Source: Nitrospira sp. (lineage in GTDB: Bacteria; Nitrospirota; Nitrospiria; Nitrospirales; Nitrospiraceae). From it: a DNA stretch of 64,000 nucleotides. Every line of letters begins with the position of its first letter. The first letter of the stretch is position 1. Where the stretch lies: the NCBI GenBank assembly GCA_029865225.1, contig JAOUHJ010000004.1:52343-116342 (forward strand), read 5' to 3'. A program made the position numbers and the translations under genes. This document shows, in pieces, positions 53,916 to 62,655 of this stretch. The notes under the pieces were generated by a model. That model ran no database searches. It was not told the origin of the DNA and saw only the letters and a list, made by a program, of their open reading frames with translations.

Positions 53916-54668
53916 ATGGCACCGGTCGACTGGAGCATCGACGGCTTACCGGAAGGCACACAAAAACTCTTAAAGTCATACGTGAAAGATGTTGTAAAAA
54001 CATATGGCAATGAACTTGAAAGCATTATTCTGTATGGCAGTGCTGTCCGCGGTGAATTTTTACCAGGTCTCTCAAACCTCAACGTTTTATTGATCTTATC
54101 CTCCTACGATCTCTCAATCTTAAAACAGTACGACGGCCTTCACAAGCGCTGGAGCAAGGAGCAGGTGGTGGTTCCCTTGTTTCTTACGAGAGCCGACCTG
54201 GATTCGGCCTCAACCGCCTTTCCCTTAGAGTACCAAGACATTCTCGACTGGCATCGCTTGCTCTGGGGACAAGATCCCTTTGTCGGCCTCAAAATCGACA
54301 CACGGTATTTGGCCGCCGAGGTTGTACAGGGGCTCCGTGGAAATTTGTTTCGACTCCGTCAACGTCTCGTGGAAGGACGAAGCACTGAAGAGGCCATCAC
54401 GATTCTATTGCCGTTGTCGATCACCACGCTTCTGCCGGTGCTTCGTGGGTTACAACGGTTATTGGGGCGCCCAGTGATGAAGCATGGAGAGCCGCTACTG
54501 CATGACATCGAATCCCATCTTGAGATCGACATGACCGGCCTTCGTGATGCGCTGGCGCTCAAGCGAGGGCACATCTCTCCTGGACAGAAAGAGATCCCAA
54601 GACTCATGGATCGCTACCTAGACTGTCTGACACGATTGGTGGGGGTCGCAGAGGCACGTATAAAGTGA
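53916..54668 (+). CDS. Nucleotidyltransferase-fold protein with degenerate active site
   Basis: 250 aa. The N-terminal region has the MNT/Pol-beta-type signature LYGSAVRGEFLPGLSNLNVLL. In active enzymes the second part reads SDxD; here both metal-binding Asp positions are Asn (SNLN), so catalysis is doubtful. The C-terminal half is helical (SITTLLPVLRGLQRLLG). It lies between the FAD monooxygenase and a TPM-domain gene, overlapping the latter by 4 nt. Possibly a binding or regulatory protein derived from a nucleotidyltransferase. Confidence 0.75.
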   Translation: MAPVDWSIDGLPEGTQKLLKSYVKDVVKTYGNELESIILYGSAVRGEFLPGLSNLNVLLILSSYDLSILKQYDGLHKRWSKEQVVVPLFLTRADLDSASTAFPLEYQDILDWHRLLWGQDPFVGLKIDTRYLAAEVVQGLRGNLFRLRQRLVEGRSTEEAITILLPLSITTLLPVLRGLQRLLGRPVMKHGEPLLHDIESHLEIDMTGLRDALALKRGHISPGQKEIPRLMDRYLDCLTRLVGVAEARIK

Positions 54669-55420
54669 GCCTGTTTCACGAGCACCGGTACTGGAGGAGC
54701 AAGGCGTGGCTAGGTGTGATCTTCTTCCTTTCGGTTGGCGATGCGTCGGCGGCGCTCTACGAACGGCCAAAAGAACGTGTGCCGCTTCCGAGTCCCATCG
54801 GATATGTCAGCGATCATGCGCAAGTCGTCGACGATGCATGGAAGGAACGCATCAGGTCTGTCTGCACTGATCTTGAAAAGAAAAGCGGCGTGGAGATGGT
54901 GATCGTGACGGTGCCGACGATTAAACCGTATCCGAGCGCCAGAGAATACGCCGATGCCTTGTATCAAAAATGGCAGATCGGCTCGACACAGCAAGAGCAT
55001 GGGCTGATGGTGTTGGTGGCTGTGGAAGAACGGCAGGCAGCCATGGCCCTGGGTCGCAGAATGTTTCCGGTCATTACCCTGACCGTCAGGGATGATGTGG
55101 GCCGTACCTATCTCCAGCCTGCGATTGAACGGGGACAATTTGGGGAAGGCTTGTATCGTGCGGCGGTCGCTCTGGCGACCCCTGCGCAAGAGGTGCGACT
55201 CGATACGCCGACTCGGCCTCGTATCAAGGGGCTCGGAGTCTGGATTACGCTTGGTACCACCATGGCGATCGTCGCGTTCTTCTGGATGATCAGCCGACCC
55301 GATCTCCGGCATCCGTATCGGCGCATTCAGAATGGTGAATATTGGGGAACCGGCCAGGGCGGCTTCGGCGGGAACTGGGGTGGCTTCGGCGGCGGCACGA
55401 GTGGGGAAAGCTGGAAATAG
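54665..55420 (+). CDS. TPM-domain membrane protein (YgcG-like)
   Basis: 251 aa. A signal peptide (WLGVIFFLSVGDASAAL), a TPM domain (residues about 40-170; GYVSDHAQVVDDAWKERI, KSGVEMVIVTVPTIKPYPS, GSTQQEHGLMVLVAVEERQA), one membrane helix (VWITLGTTMAIVAFFWMI) and a Gly-rich tail (GGFGGNWGGFGGGTSG). TPM proteins face the periplasm or thylakoid lumen and have been linked to photosystem or membrane-protein repair and phosphatase activity. GTG start overlapping the previous stop. Confidence 0.87.
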   Translation: MSLFHEHRYWRSKAWLGVIFFLSVGDASAALYERPKERVPLPSPIGYVSDHAQVVDDAWKERIRSVCTDLEKKSGVEMVIVTVPTIKPYPSAREYADALYQKWQIGSTQQEHGLMVLVAVEERQAAMALGRRMFPVITLTVRDDVGRTYLQPAIERGQFGEGLYRAAVALATPAQEVRLDTPTRPRIKGLGVWITLGTTMAIVAFFWMISRPDLRHPYRRIQNGEYWGTGQGGFGGNWGGFGGGTSGESWK

Positions 55421-55473
55421 GATAGAAAAACACCAACCGTCATCGAGCCTCGAACTATAGAGGAGATCCATTG

Positions 55474-56247
55474 ATGAAAACGGCTAAAGGCTGCATTCTT
55501 TTCTCACTTCTGCTCAATGGCTTGATTGCGCTTGTCATGTTCGTATCCGGCTGTGCAACCACGGCGACTGAAACAAAGAGTGTGTCGGCCACTGCTCAAG
55601 ATGCCACCGACGCTGCTATTGAACGCTATATTCGTACCCACCCGGAAGTGATCGAGCAGTCGTTGCAGGCCTTGGAAGTCAAACGGGAAGCGGAACTGAG
55701 AGATCGGCAAAAGGCGGCGCTCGCGACGAGGCAGCAAGACCTGTTGCACGATCCCACCTCACCCGTCAGCGGTAATCCGAAGGGCGAGATCACGCTAGTC
55801 GAGTTTTACGACTACCGGTGCGGCTACTGTAAGCGCGCAGCGCCGGCTGTGACGGAACTTCAGAAGATCGATCCTCGGGTGCGGGTCGTCTACAAGGACT
55901 TTCCCATCTTAGGCGAACCGTCTGAACTCGCGGCTAAGGCGGCGCTCGCGTCGCAAGCGCAAGGCAAACACCAAGCCTTCCATGAGGCGCTGCTCGCGTC
56001 CCATGCTGATATGACGAAGGATGAGATCTTGAACATCGCGGTGAGCGTCGGCCTCAATGTGAAACGACTGGAAGCCGACATGGCCAATCCCAAGTGGCAA
56101 GCCGTCATCGAGAAGAATCGGGCGCTCGCTCAGGAGCTTGGCATCTCGGGAACTCCCGGCTTCATCGTGGGCAACGAGCTGGTGCCCGGAGCGTTGGATT
56201 TGAATGGGCTGAAAGAACTCATTGCCCGGGCGGGACATGAAAAATAA
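55474..56247 (+). CDS. DsbA/Com1-like thioredoxin-fold lipoprotein
   Basis: 257 aa. The lipoprotein signal (LIALVMFVSGCATT) anchors it in the envelope. A helical region (residues about 40-95) precedes a DsbA-type thioredoxin fold with active-site DYRCGYCKRAAP and the cis-Pro loop GISGTPGFIVGNELVPGA. Probably a periplasmic disulfide oxidoreductase or isomerase. GAGGAG lies about 9 nt before the start. The last 210 bp are duplicated at 56938-57146. Confidence 0.9.
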   Translation: MKTAKGCILFSLLLNGLIALVMFVSGCATTATETKSVSATAQDATDAAIERYIRTHPEVIEQSLQALEVKREAELRDRQKAALATRQQDLLHDPTSPVSGNPKGEITLVEFYDYRCGYCKRAAPAVTELQKIDPRVRVVYKDFPILGEPSELAAKAALASQAQGKHQAFHEALLASHADMTKDEILNIAVSVGLNVKRLEADMANPKWQAVIEKNRALAQELGISGTPGFIVGNELVPGALDLNGLKELIARAGHEK

Positions 56248-56372
56248 GGGGTCTTAATGACGCTTGACGGCGTCTAGGAACTGGCCGAGAATCTCCAGAA
56301 AATTGGAGATCCGCAGTGTACCTATATCTGTAGAAACGATGCGACTCGCAATAGTGAAAAGACCGAAGTAAT

Positions 56373-56645
56373 ATGCCGACGATTTCCATGTTTTACGGGA
56401 TTCTGATTCGGATGTTCTTTCGAGATATCGAGAAACATCGTCGGCCTCACATACATGCTGATTACCAAGGTAAAGTCGCAGTTTACTCGATTCCCGACGG
56501 AACGCTTTTGGCCGGAGAACTTCCTCCGAATAAACATAAGCTCGTCGTCGCCTGGATTGAGATTCACCAAGAAGACTTGTTGGCAGACTGGGACTTGGCC
56601 GTTAACGGTAAGAAACCTTTTCCTATCAAAGGACTTGACCAATGA
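56373..56645 (+). CDS. DUF4160 family protein
   Basis: 90 aa. The domain signature MPTISMFYGILIRMFF, EKHRRPHIHADYQGKVAVYS and LPPNKHKLVVAWIEIHQEDL is complete. DUF4160 genes are commonly paired with DUF2442 genes, as here with a 4-nt overlap, and such pairs behave as mobile, toxin-antitoxin-like modules; the activity is unproven. No ribosome site is evident. The pair lies between two copies of the 3' end of the dsbA-like gene. Confidence 0.88.
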   Translation: MPTISMFYGILIRMFFRDIEKHRRPHIHADYQGKVAVYSIPDGTLLAGELPPNKHKLVVAWIEIHQEDLLADWDLAVNGKKPFPIKGLDQ

Positions 56646-56899
56646 GGATCACGGAACTGCATGTAGAGCCGAACTGGATGTTGTCGATAGTGGCAGACGA
56701 CGGCCGGGTTGGTCGGTTTGATGTGAGTCCCTATCTTCAGTATGAGGCGTTTGAAGCACTTCGGGATCAAGGTGAGTTTATGAAGGTGGTTAATGGTGGA
56801 TACTTTGTCGAATGGGATTGTGGAGCCGACTTGTCTGCAGACACGATTGAGGCAGGGTGGCAAGTTGTAAGGAACGTAGCCAAACAAAGATCGGGCTAA
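56642..56899 (+). CDS. DUF2442 family protein
   Basis: 85 aa, full DUF2442 domain: MRITELHVEPNWMLSIVADD, GRVGRFDVSPYL, FMKVVNGGYFVEWDCGADLS. Overlaps the DUF4160 gene by 4 nt (ATGA) and presumably forms a pair with it. Function unknown. Confidence 0.88.
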   Translation: MRITELHVEPNWMLSIVADDGRVGRFDVSPYLQYEAFEALRDQGEFMKVVNGGYFVEWDCGADLSADTIEAGWQVVRNVAKQRSG

Positions 56900-56937
56900 C
56901 AATTCATAAATGGTGGGCTTAGCTGTCGAGCTTCATC

Positions 56938-57146
56938 GATCTAGCCGTTTCCGTCGGCCTCGACGGCTGGAAGCCGACATGGCCAATCCCAAGTGGCAGG
57001 CCGTCATCAATAAAAATCGGGTGCTTGCGCAAGAGCTCGGCATCTCTGGGACCCCCGGCTTCATCGTGGGCAACGAACTGGTGCCAGGTGCATTGGATTT
57101 GAAAGGGCTGAAGGAATTGATTGCCCGGGGGGGACGTGGGAAATGA
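56938..57146 (+). pseudogene. Duplicated 3' end of the dsbA-like gene
   Basis: About 209 bp repeat the last 212 bp of the dsbA-like gene at high identity (ADMANPKWQAVI, AQELGISGTPGFIVGNELVP), including the final LKELIARGGRGK and stop. A 7-bp deletion near 56960 breaks the frame relative to the parent, and the active-site CxxC is absent. A 78-codon frame from 56910 reads through it but has no domain of its own. Confidence 0.8.
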
Positions 57147-57476
57147 CGAATCGGTCAAAAAAGCGCTGGCACATTAAGAACTCGCGCACAATGGTTTCGT
57201 TGTTGCAACTCATTGAAATGGAAATAGTTGTGGCGTATCGTTCATGACCAGGGCGGCGTATTATCTGGACTGAAACTGGAAGATCCAGCTCTTATGTGGA
57301 TCGGCCTAAGCATGGTTCGGGCGACGCTTCGGGTCCCCCGAACGGCCCCGCGGCTGGGGCGCGTGGTTCGAGACGCGACGCGCGTTCCGAACCAGCGACT
57401 GTCCGGTGCAGTCGCTGTACAACCTCCGGTTGCTCCGAGCCCACCGGTGAGCCGCGGGGCGGTTGACTCACGTAAT
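57147..57476. other. GC-rich stretch with two adjacent hairpins
   Basis: About 330 bp. It contains GGTTCG...CGAACC (57365-57393) enclosing ACGCG-acg-CGCGT, followed immediately by a perfect 8-bp stem AGCGACTG/CAGTCGCT (57394-57416) with loop TCCGGTG. No gene recognised, although the frame of the next gene stays open upstream to 57228. Confidence 0.5.
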
Positions 57477-58097
57477 ATGCAAGATCGTACCAACATACGA
57501 GCGGGCAGCCTTCGCGAGCGAAAGCAAAGCCGCAAGCCAATGCAGCTCCTGCTGCGCATCACGATGGCTGAAATCACTCCGTCAATCTGGCGCCTCATTC
57601 GCGTGCCGGATCAATTTACCTTGCATCAGTTACATCGTATTCTCCAAATCGTGTTTAGCCATCTTGACTACCACCTCTATGAGTTCCAGGTTAGGTCTCG
57701 TCGCTTTGAGGCACCGGACCCAGAGTCCGAGGCCGAGGATGCTACGCGAATCAGACTGTGCGATCTCACGCTCTCTCCTGGGTCTCAACTCACCTACATC
57801 TACGACTTCGGCGATGGGTGGGAACACAATATTGCCGTAGAGGCTATGCTCCCGATGCCTTTGGAGAATGGGCCTGATTGGTCACCAAGGCTTCTCGATG
57901 GTGAACGAGCTGCACCGCCAGAAGATGCCGGCGGACCGCATGGATTCATGGAAGTGATGGCGGCGCTGAAAGATCGGAGCCATCCCAGGCATAAGGAGAT
58001 TCGCAACTGGGTTGGAAACGCGTACGACCCCGGGAAGTTCGATACGTGGGCGGTCGACCACGCGTTAACGTTAGCCGTCGCCTGGGGCGCGGTGTAG
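57477..58097 (+). CDS. Plasmid pRiA4b ORF-3-like protein
   Basis: 206 aa. The family signature is clear: QLLLRITMAEITPSIWRLI, FTLHQLHRILQIVFSHLDYH, YEFQV, LTYIYDFGDGWEHNI and AYDPGKFDTWAVD. Function unknown; common on plasmids, islands and in accessory regions. The start is uncertain: the ATG at 57477 is 21 codons before the conserved domain, and the open frame extends to 57228 through a structured GC-rich stretch unlikely to be coding. Single gene. Confidence 0.82.
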   Translation: MQDRTNIRAGSLRERKQSRKPMQLLLRITMAEITPSIWRLIRVPDQFTLHQLHRILQIVFSHLDYHLYEFQVRSRRFEAPDPESEAEDATRIRLCDLTLSPGSQLTYIYDFGDGWEHNIAVEAMLPMPLENGPDWSPRLLDGERAAPPEDAGGPHGFMEVMAALKDRSHPRHKEIRNWVGNAYDPGKFDTWAVDHALTLAVAWGAV

Positions 58098-58235
58098 ATA
58101 TTGAGGCAGTAGTAGTGGGGCCTAACCCACGCATTGAATTGTTGGGTGCGTTGCCATTCGAAATCTTACTGTTGAATATCCTCATTGACTTCTCTTGCAT
58201 CGGCCTCTAGACTTCGCCGGTCTTCCAGAGAGATC

Positions 58236-58553
58236 ATGGATCAAGAATCACTCGCACAAATCCAACAACTCATCGTTTCAGCGACCGACACCCTTCGCGG
58301 AGAACTCGTTGACTCCAAACGGCACGCTGGCGTGTTGGCGGAAGGGCTCAGTCATGAACTCCAGCTTGTTGCCGAAGGATTTCAGCTGCATCTCGACCGG
58401 CGCCATGCCGAAGATCGATCCTTCCTTGAAGAGCAATTTCGAGAAACACGCGCTCTCATTCACCTCTCGTATGGCCAGATTCAGGAACGGGTAGAGCGCT
58501 TGGAGCAGCGTGTTCGAACCATTGAACAGCATCTCGGCCTGGCCATTCAGTAA
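58236..58553 (+). CDS. Small coiled-coil protein
   Basis: 105 aa, not recognised. Predicted to be one long helix/coiled coil (SLAQIQQLIVSATDTLRGEL, AEGLSHELQLVAEGFQLHLD, QERVERLEQRVRTIEQHLG). AGAGAG precedes the ATG at 58236; the longer frame to 58185 adds a low-complexity stretch. No signal peptide or membrane helix. Confidence 0.65.
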   Translation: MDQESLAQIQQLIVSATDTLRGELVDSKRHAGVLAEGLSHELQLVAEGFQLHLDRRHAEDRSFLEEQFRETRALIHLSYGQIQERVERLEQRVRTIEQHLGLAIQ

Positions 58554-58693
58554 TTCCCGCGAAAACAAAGAGGCTGGGCCCCAAGGGCTCACATGCTGTT
58601 TCGAGGGGCGTTGACTCAACTTCAGGACTGGTTCGCCGTTTAGACTTAATCCGTTAGGCTTCACAGGCTAGCCGCTGGTAGTACACACCCACC

Positions 58694-59635
58694 ATGTTCT
58701 CCTTGTTCTGGGTTGTCTTAGCGTTATGTGGCATCGCGGTTATCCCTGCAATTTGGTTTAGAACTGATACGAGACGAGCGTACGCCCGAATCGCTGGTGG
58801 CAGTACGATCGTGTACTCGCCAGTGGGGAATATTGAATTCAAGCGTGCAGAGGCTGGTGTTCCCGTCCTGGTAATCCACGGAAGTGGAGGAGGATTTGAC
58901 CAAGGGGAACTTATTGCGAGGGCGATCCTAGACGAACGGTTCGACTGGATTGCGCCGTCGCGCTTTGGGTACCTGCGATCGACGTTCCGCGAGGGCAACA
59001 CGTTCGACGACCAAGCCAAGGCCTATACCTTCCTTCTTGACCACCTTGGCCTACAGAGAGTTGCCGTCCTGGCGATCTCTCATGGCGGTCCATCAGCACT
59101 TCTCTTCGCGGCGCTCTATCCAGAACGCGTCTCCTCACTGACACTGCTGTCTTGTGGGGTTGCGTCTTCATCAGATGTGAGCCAGACGCAAGCGAGCCAA
59201 AAGGGCAACGCGCTGACCATGATCTTCAAGTTCGAGATCCTCTACTGGGTTGTCCGGAAGTTTCTGCGCAAGAAGCTGATGCGGTTGATGGGTGCCACCG
59301 ACGAGGTGATCGCAAATCTCACGACAGAGCAGCGTACGATGGTGAATCAGCTGATTGACTTCATGGCTCCGGTAGCTCCCCGCTACGCGGGCGTCGCTGT
59401 TGACAATAAAGCCAGGATGCCGAATGAACGGGTGGCGGCTATTCGAGCCCCGACGCTCATCGTCCATGCAACGGACGACGCGCTGCAACTTTTTCACAAT
59501 GCTGAGTATGCGGCGGCAAACATCCCTGGCTCCCGCTTGCTGTCCTTTGATCGGGGAGGCCACCTCCTACTCCTGGTCGAACAGTCGGCCATTCAGACGG
59601 AAGTCCGGCAGTTCATGTTGGCCCACGCCGGATGA
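58694..59635 (+). CDS. Alpha/beta hydrolase
   Basis: 313 aa. An N-terminal hydrophobic anchor (LFWVVLALCGIAVIPAIWF) is followed by an alpha/beta-hydrolase fold with oxyanion motif VIHGSGGGFDQG, nucleophile elbow LAISHGGPSA (Ser flanked as A-I-S-H-G rather than G-x-S-x-G), acidic residue in IVHATDDALQ and catalytic His in DRGGHLLLL. Probably a membrane-attached esterase or peptidase-like hydrolase; substrate unknown. Confidence 0.88.
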   Translation: MFSLFWVVLALCGIAVIPAIWFRTDTRRAYARIAGGSTIVYSPVGNIEFKRAEAGVPVLVIHGSGGGFDQGELIARAILDERFDWIAPSRFGYLRSTFREGNTFDDQAKAYTFLLDHLGLQRVAVLAISHGGPSALLFAALYPERVSSLTLLSCGVASSSDVSQTQASQKGNALTMIFKFEILYWVVRKFLRKKLMRLMGATDEVIANLTTEQRTMVNQLIDFMAPVAPRYAGVAVDNKARMPNERVAAIRAPTLIVHATDDALQLFHNAEYAAANIPGSRLLSFDRGGHLLLLVEQSAIQTEVRQFMLAHAG

Positions 59636-59815
59636 TGCTTGGTCGCATGGAGGCGCGACCTAACATTTCGCTTCAAATCCGGAACATTGCTTGGCAAGGC
59701 CTTGGTGAAACAGTAGCCTGGCGCCTTTGCTTCACGTTTTCAGCCCGATCTATCCGTCTTGCACCTCTGTCTGGCGATGCGTATGATCGCGCGGCTTCAA
59801 ACTTGAGGAGGTACC

Positions 59816-60547
59816 ATGGCGAAGATCACCGAGATCGCTCCGGACCTATTCCGCATCACAACGTTCGTTGAGCCGATCAATCTTCAGTTCAGTCAGTTCT
59901 TGTTGCGCGACGATGAATCGCTGTTGTTCCATACCGGCCCGCGGGCACTGTTTTCCGATGTCAAAGCCGCTGTGTCGTCGCTCATCGATCCAAAAACGTT
60001 GCGCTGGATTGGGTTCAGCCATTTCGAATCGGATGAATGTGCGACGGTACCAGAGTGGCAGCAACTGGCTCCGCATTCAGACGTAGTCTGTAGCCTGGTG
60101 GGTAAGATGGTGAGTGTCGATGATTGTCTGGCGATTCGTCCCGCGAAAGGGATGGTCGACGGCGAGGTGCTTGAGACGGGGAAATACCGCTTCCGCTTTC
60201 TTGCGACGCCGCATGTCCCCCATTGCTGGGAAGCAGGGTTGCTGTTTGAGGAGGCGGAACGAACGCTCCTCTGTTCGGATCTCTTTCATCAAGAAGGAGA
60301 TGTCGAACCGATGACGGATTCGGATATCATCGACCGCTGTCGGAAGACGCTGGTGGATTATCAGCAAGGTCCGTTGGCGAACTATGTGCCCTACTGCTCA
60401 CTGACGGAACCCACGTTTCAGCGATTGGCCGCACTCCTGCCAAGGCGACTGGCGACCATGCATGGTTCGGTCTACGTCGGTGATGGAAGAAAAGCGCTCC
60501 TTGATCTGACCACAGTCTGGCGTGAGGTCCTCAGCTCCCCGTTATGA
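59816..60547 (+). CDS. Metallo-beta-lactamase-fold protein (flavodiiron-type domain)
   Basis: 243 aa. ODP/FprA-like metallo-beta-lactamase domain without flavodoxin or rubredoxin parts. Metal-site residues: [13 protein letters not shown] (H-x-E-x-D), the HVPHCWEAG segment, [10 protein letters not shown] and the C-terminal [11 protein letters not shown] strong GGAGG ribosome site ends 5 nt before the ATG. Could be an oxygen/NO-reducing di-iron protein or a hydrolase; not decidable from sequence. Confidence 0.85.
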   Translation: MAKITEIAPDLFRITTFVEPINLQFSQFLLRDDESLLFHTGPRALFSDVKAAVSSLIDPKTLRWIGFSHFESDECATVPEWQQLAPHSDVVCSLVGKMVSVDDCLAIRPAKGMVDGEVLETGKYRFRFLATPHVPHCWEAGLLFEEAERTLLCSDLFHQEGDVEPMTDSDIIDRCRKTLVDYQQGPLANYVPYCSLTEPTFQRLAALLPRRLATMHGSVYVGDGRKALLDLTTVWREVLSSPL

Positions 60548-60645
60548 TCCGTGATGCCCGAGGGGTGGGAGGACTGTGCCCTGGCGCTATTCCAGCGATC
60601 CAACATCATATGTGCGTGTTTTGGTTTGGTTGTTTGGCCGGAGGG

Positions 60646-61800
60646 TTAGCCGTAGGGGTCTTCTTTGAAGCGAGCCTGGATCTCTTCGACTTCTGCGCGC
60701 TGGGCGATGAGGGCCTCGACGCAGTGTTGATCGACTTGTGAGCCGGCCATGCGCCGCAGCATGGCGAATGCCTCGTCGTTCGACCAAGCTTCCTTATAGG
60801 ACCGACGGCTTGTCAACGCGTCGAAGATGTCGGCGACGGCCACGATTCTCGCCTCGATCGGAATATTGTTCCCCTGTAATCCACTCGGATATCCGCTGCC
60901 GTTCATCGCTTCATGATGGTACAGCGCGATGTTACGGAGCATATCGATGTGCTCAAGACCGTCGAGACCGAAATTGCTCAACATCACGTCGATGATCTCC
61001 CGCCCTTTGGCCGTATGGCTGCGCATGATCGTCTTCTCACCGTCGGTGAGCGTGCCGGGTTTCTGTAAGATCTCGTCGGGGATTGCGATTTTCCCGATGT
61101 CGTGGAGTGGGGCAAAGAGAAAAATGTGTTCAATCAGGTCGTCGGTCAGGCTGTAGGTAGGGGCGATGGTCCGTGCGATCAATCGGGCGAAGTTAGCCAT
61201 GCGATCCAAGTGGGCACCGGTATCCATGTCTTTGTGGTGCACGATGTCGGCGGCGGTTCTCACGGAGGCTTCGAGCGTCCGGATCGAGGACAGTTCGGAG
61301 ATCGCTGTGAGCGAGGTGAGGTGCCCGAAGATATCCAGGTCATGCAGGACTTGATCGGTGAACACGCGTTTGAGTCTCGAATTGAAAAAGACGAATCCAA
61401 AGAAGGTGCTGTTCAGGAACATGGGTAAGGTATAGCTGGCTCCGTATCCGGCGGCGCGTATGCGCACCGCGTGCTCGGTGCGGCTGCGTTTGAAGACATC
61501 GAGATCATTGACGACCCGTGGTGTGCCGCGTGCCATCGTATCTTTGAGGGACGGGACTTCGGTGAGCCTTGCGGAATAGTGCCGCAGCGGATGAGCAGTG
61601 CGGCCACTGTCGACGTAGGTCTTGAGCAGGTCCGTCTTGGGGTCATAGACAGCAACAGCGATGCGCGTAATGAACGGATACCGCCGCTTCAGCAGTTTAT
61701 GAAGCGATGCCAGCTTATCGGCCAAGGAATTGTGACGATTGAGGGTATCGAGTGCGTCTCGGTGGTAGAAGACGGCTTTGGTGCGGGCGGCTCTAGGCAT
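60646..61800 (-). CDS. GAF-HD-GYP protein, putative cyclic-di-GMP phosphodiesterase
   Basis: 384 aa. An N-terminal GAF-like sensor (residues about 25-165; TRIAVAVYDPKTDLLKTYVD) is joined to a C-terminal HD-GYP domain with DTGAHLDRMANFARLIA, LHDIGKIAIPDEILQKPG, MRSHTAKGREI, LYHHEAMNGSGYPSGLQG and VAVADIFDALTSRRSYK. The usual HHExxDGxGYP reads HHExxNGxGYP here, a conservative change. Cytoplasmic; it would hydrolyse cyclic di-GMP in response to a GAF ligand. Single gene. Confidence 0.92.
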   Translation of the reverse strand: MPRAARTKAVFYHRDALDTLNRHNSLADKLASLHKLLKRRYPFITRIAVAVYDPKTDLLKTYVDSGRTAHPLRHYSARLTEVPSLKDTMARGTPRVVNDLDVFKRSRTEHAVRIRAAGYGASYTLPMFLNSTFFGFVFFNSRLKRVFTDQVLHDLDIFGHLTSLTAISELSSIRTLEASVRTAADIVHHKDMDTGAHLDRMANFARLIARTIAPTYSLTDDLIEHIFLFAPLHDIGKIAIPDEILQKPGTLTDGEKTIMRSHTAKGREIIDVMLSNFGLDGLEHIDMLRNIALYHHEAMNGSGYPSGLQGNNIPIEARIVAVADIFDALTSRRSYKEAWSNDEAFAMLRRMAGSQVDQHCVEALIAQRAEVEEIQARFKEDPYG

Positions 61801-62028
61801 GGAGAAAGTCTAGCATGGGAGACAGGAAACACCGTTAAAGAAGTGAATCCACACCACTCGATCTCGACGGCTGCTTTCTTCCAGAGGTGTCAGATCGCAC
61901 CAAACAATCACCGCTCCCGCACTTGACCGGAGCCTGGGAACAGGCTGAGAATGGCACTGAAGCCAAGTTCTCCAAATCAGGCCGGTCCATTGCAACTTGG
62001 TTAGGCCACTGACAACAAGACAGGGAAC

Positions 62029-62655
62029 ATGAAGATCGCCATTATTGGAGCCTCTGCTGGAATAGGGCTGGAGACCGTGCGTCAAGCACTCGAGCGGGGG
62101 CATGACGTCACTACCTTGTCGCGGCGAATGGTTCCGCTCCCGGATCAGCCTAGATTGACCAAGGTGCAGGGGAGTGCGACAAACCAGGATGATGTTCGGA
62201 TTGCCGTGGAAGGAGCTGACGCCATTCTCATGACGCTTGGTGTGAAGAGCCCATTCGCCACTACGCTGTTCTCCGACTCCGCGCGGCTCTTGCTGAAGAT
62301 TCTTGGTGAAAAGGGGAGCTCTCCGACGCTCATCGTCCTCACGGGGTTCGGTGCAGGCGACAGCTGGGGATACAATTCGGTTCCCATGAAACTTATGTTC
62401 ACGCTGCTTCTGAAGAAAGTCTATGCCGATAAGAGTGAGCAGGAGCGGGTGATCGCCGGTGGATACCCACGATGGGAGATCGTGCGCCCAGGTCGCTTGA
62501 CCAACGGGGCGATGACCGGCTGCTATCGCGTGTTGGACCAATTGGTGGGCGGTATGAAGGTGGGCGCCATTTCTCGTGCTGATGTTGCGCACTTCATGCT
62601 GGGCCAGGCGGAAAACCCGACCTACTTGGGAAAGTATCCGGCGCTGACTTACTGA
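62029..62655 (+). CDS. NAD(P)-binding atypical short-chain dehydrogenase
   Basis: 208 aa. NAD(P)H-binding (NmrA/atypical SDR) fold: IAIIGASAGIGLETVRQALE, the charged second strand VTTLSRR, LIVLTGFGAGDSWGYNS and WEIVRPGRLTNGAMTG. Resembles 'NAD(P)H-binding' epimerase-like proteins; no clear YxxxK pair, so activity may be reductive or regulatory. Single gene. Confidence 0.86.
   Translation: MKIAIIGASAGIGLETVRQALERGHDVTTLSRRMVPLPDQPRLTKVQGSATNQDDVRIAVEGADAILMTLGVKSPFATTLFSDSARLLLKILGEKGSSPTLIVLTGFGAGDSWGYNSVPMKLMFTLLLKKVYADKSEQERVIAGGYPRWEIVRPGRLTNGAMTGCYRVLDQLVGGMKVGAISRADVAHFMLGQAENPTYLGKYPALTY

Noticed and set aside
56890..59700. Integron-like core words (GCCTAAC at 58114, GTTAGGC near 58651, ACCTAAC near 59668) around short unrelated genes
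   Set aside because: The degenerate 7-mers are expected about once per kilobase per strand by chance, the 60-140 bp paired attC structure is missing, and no integron integrase is in view.
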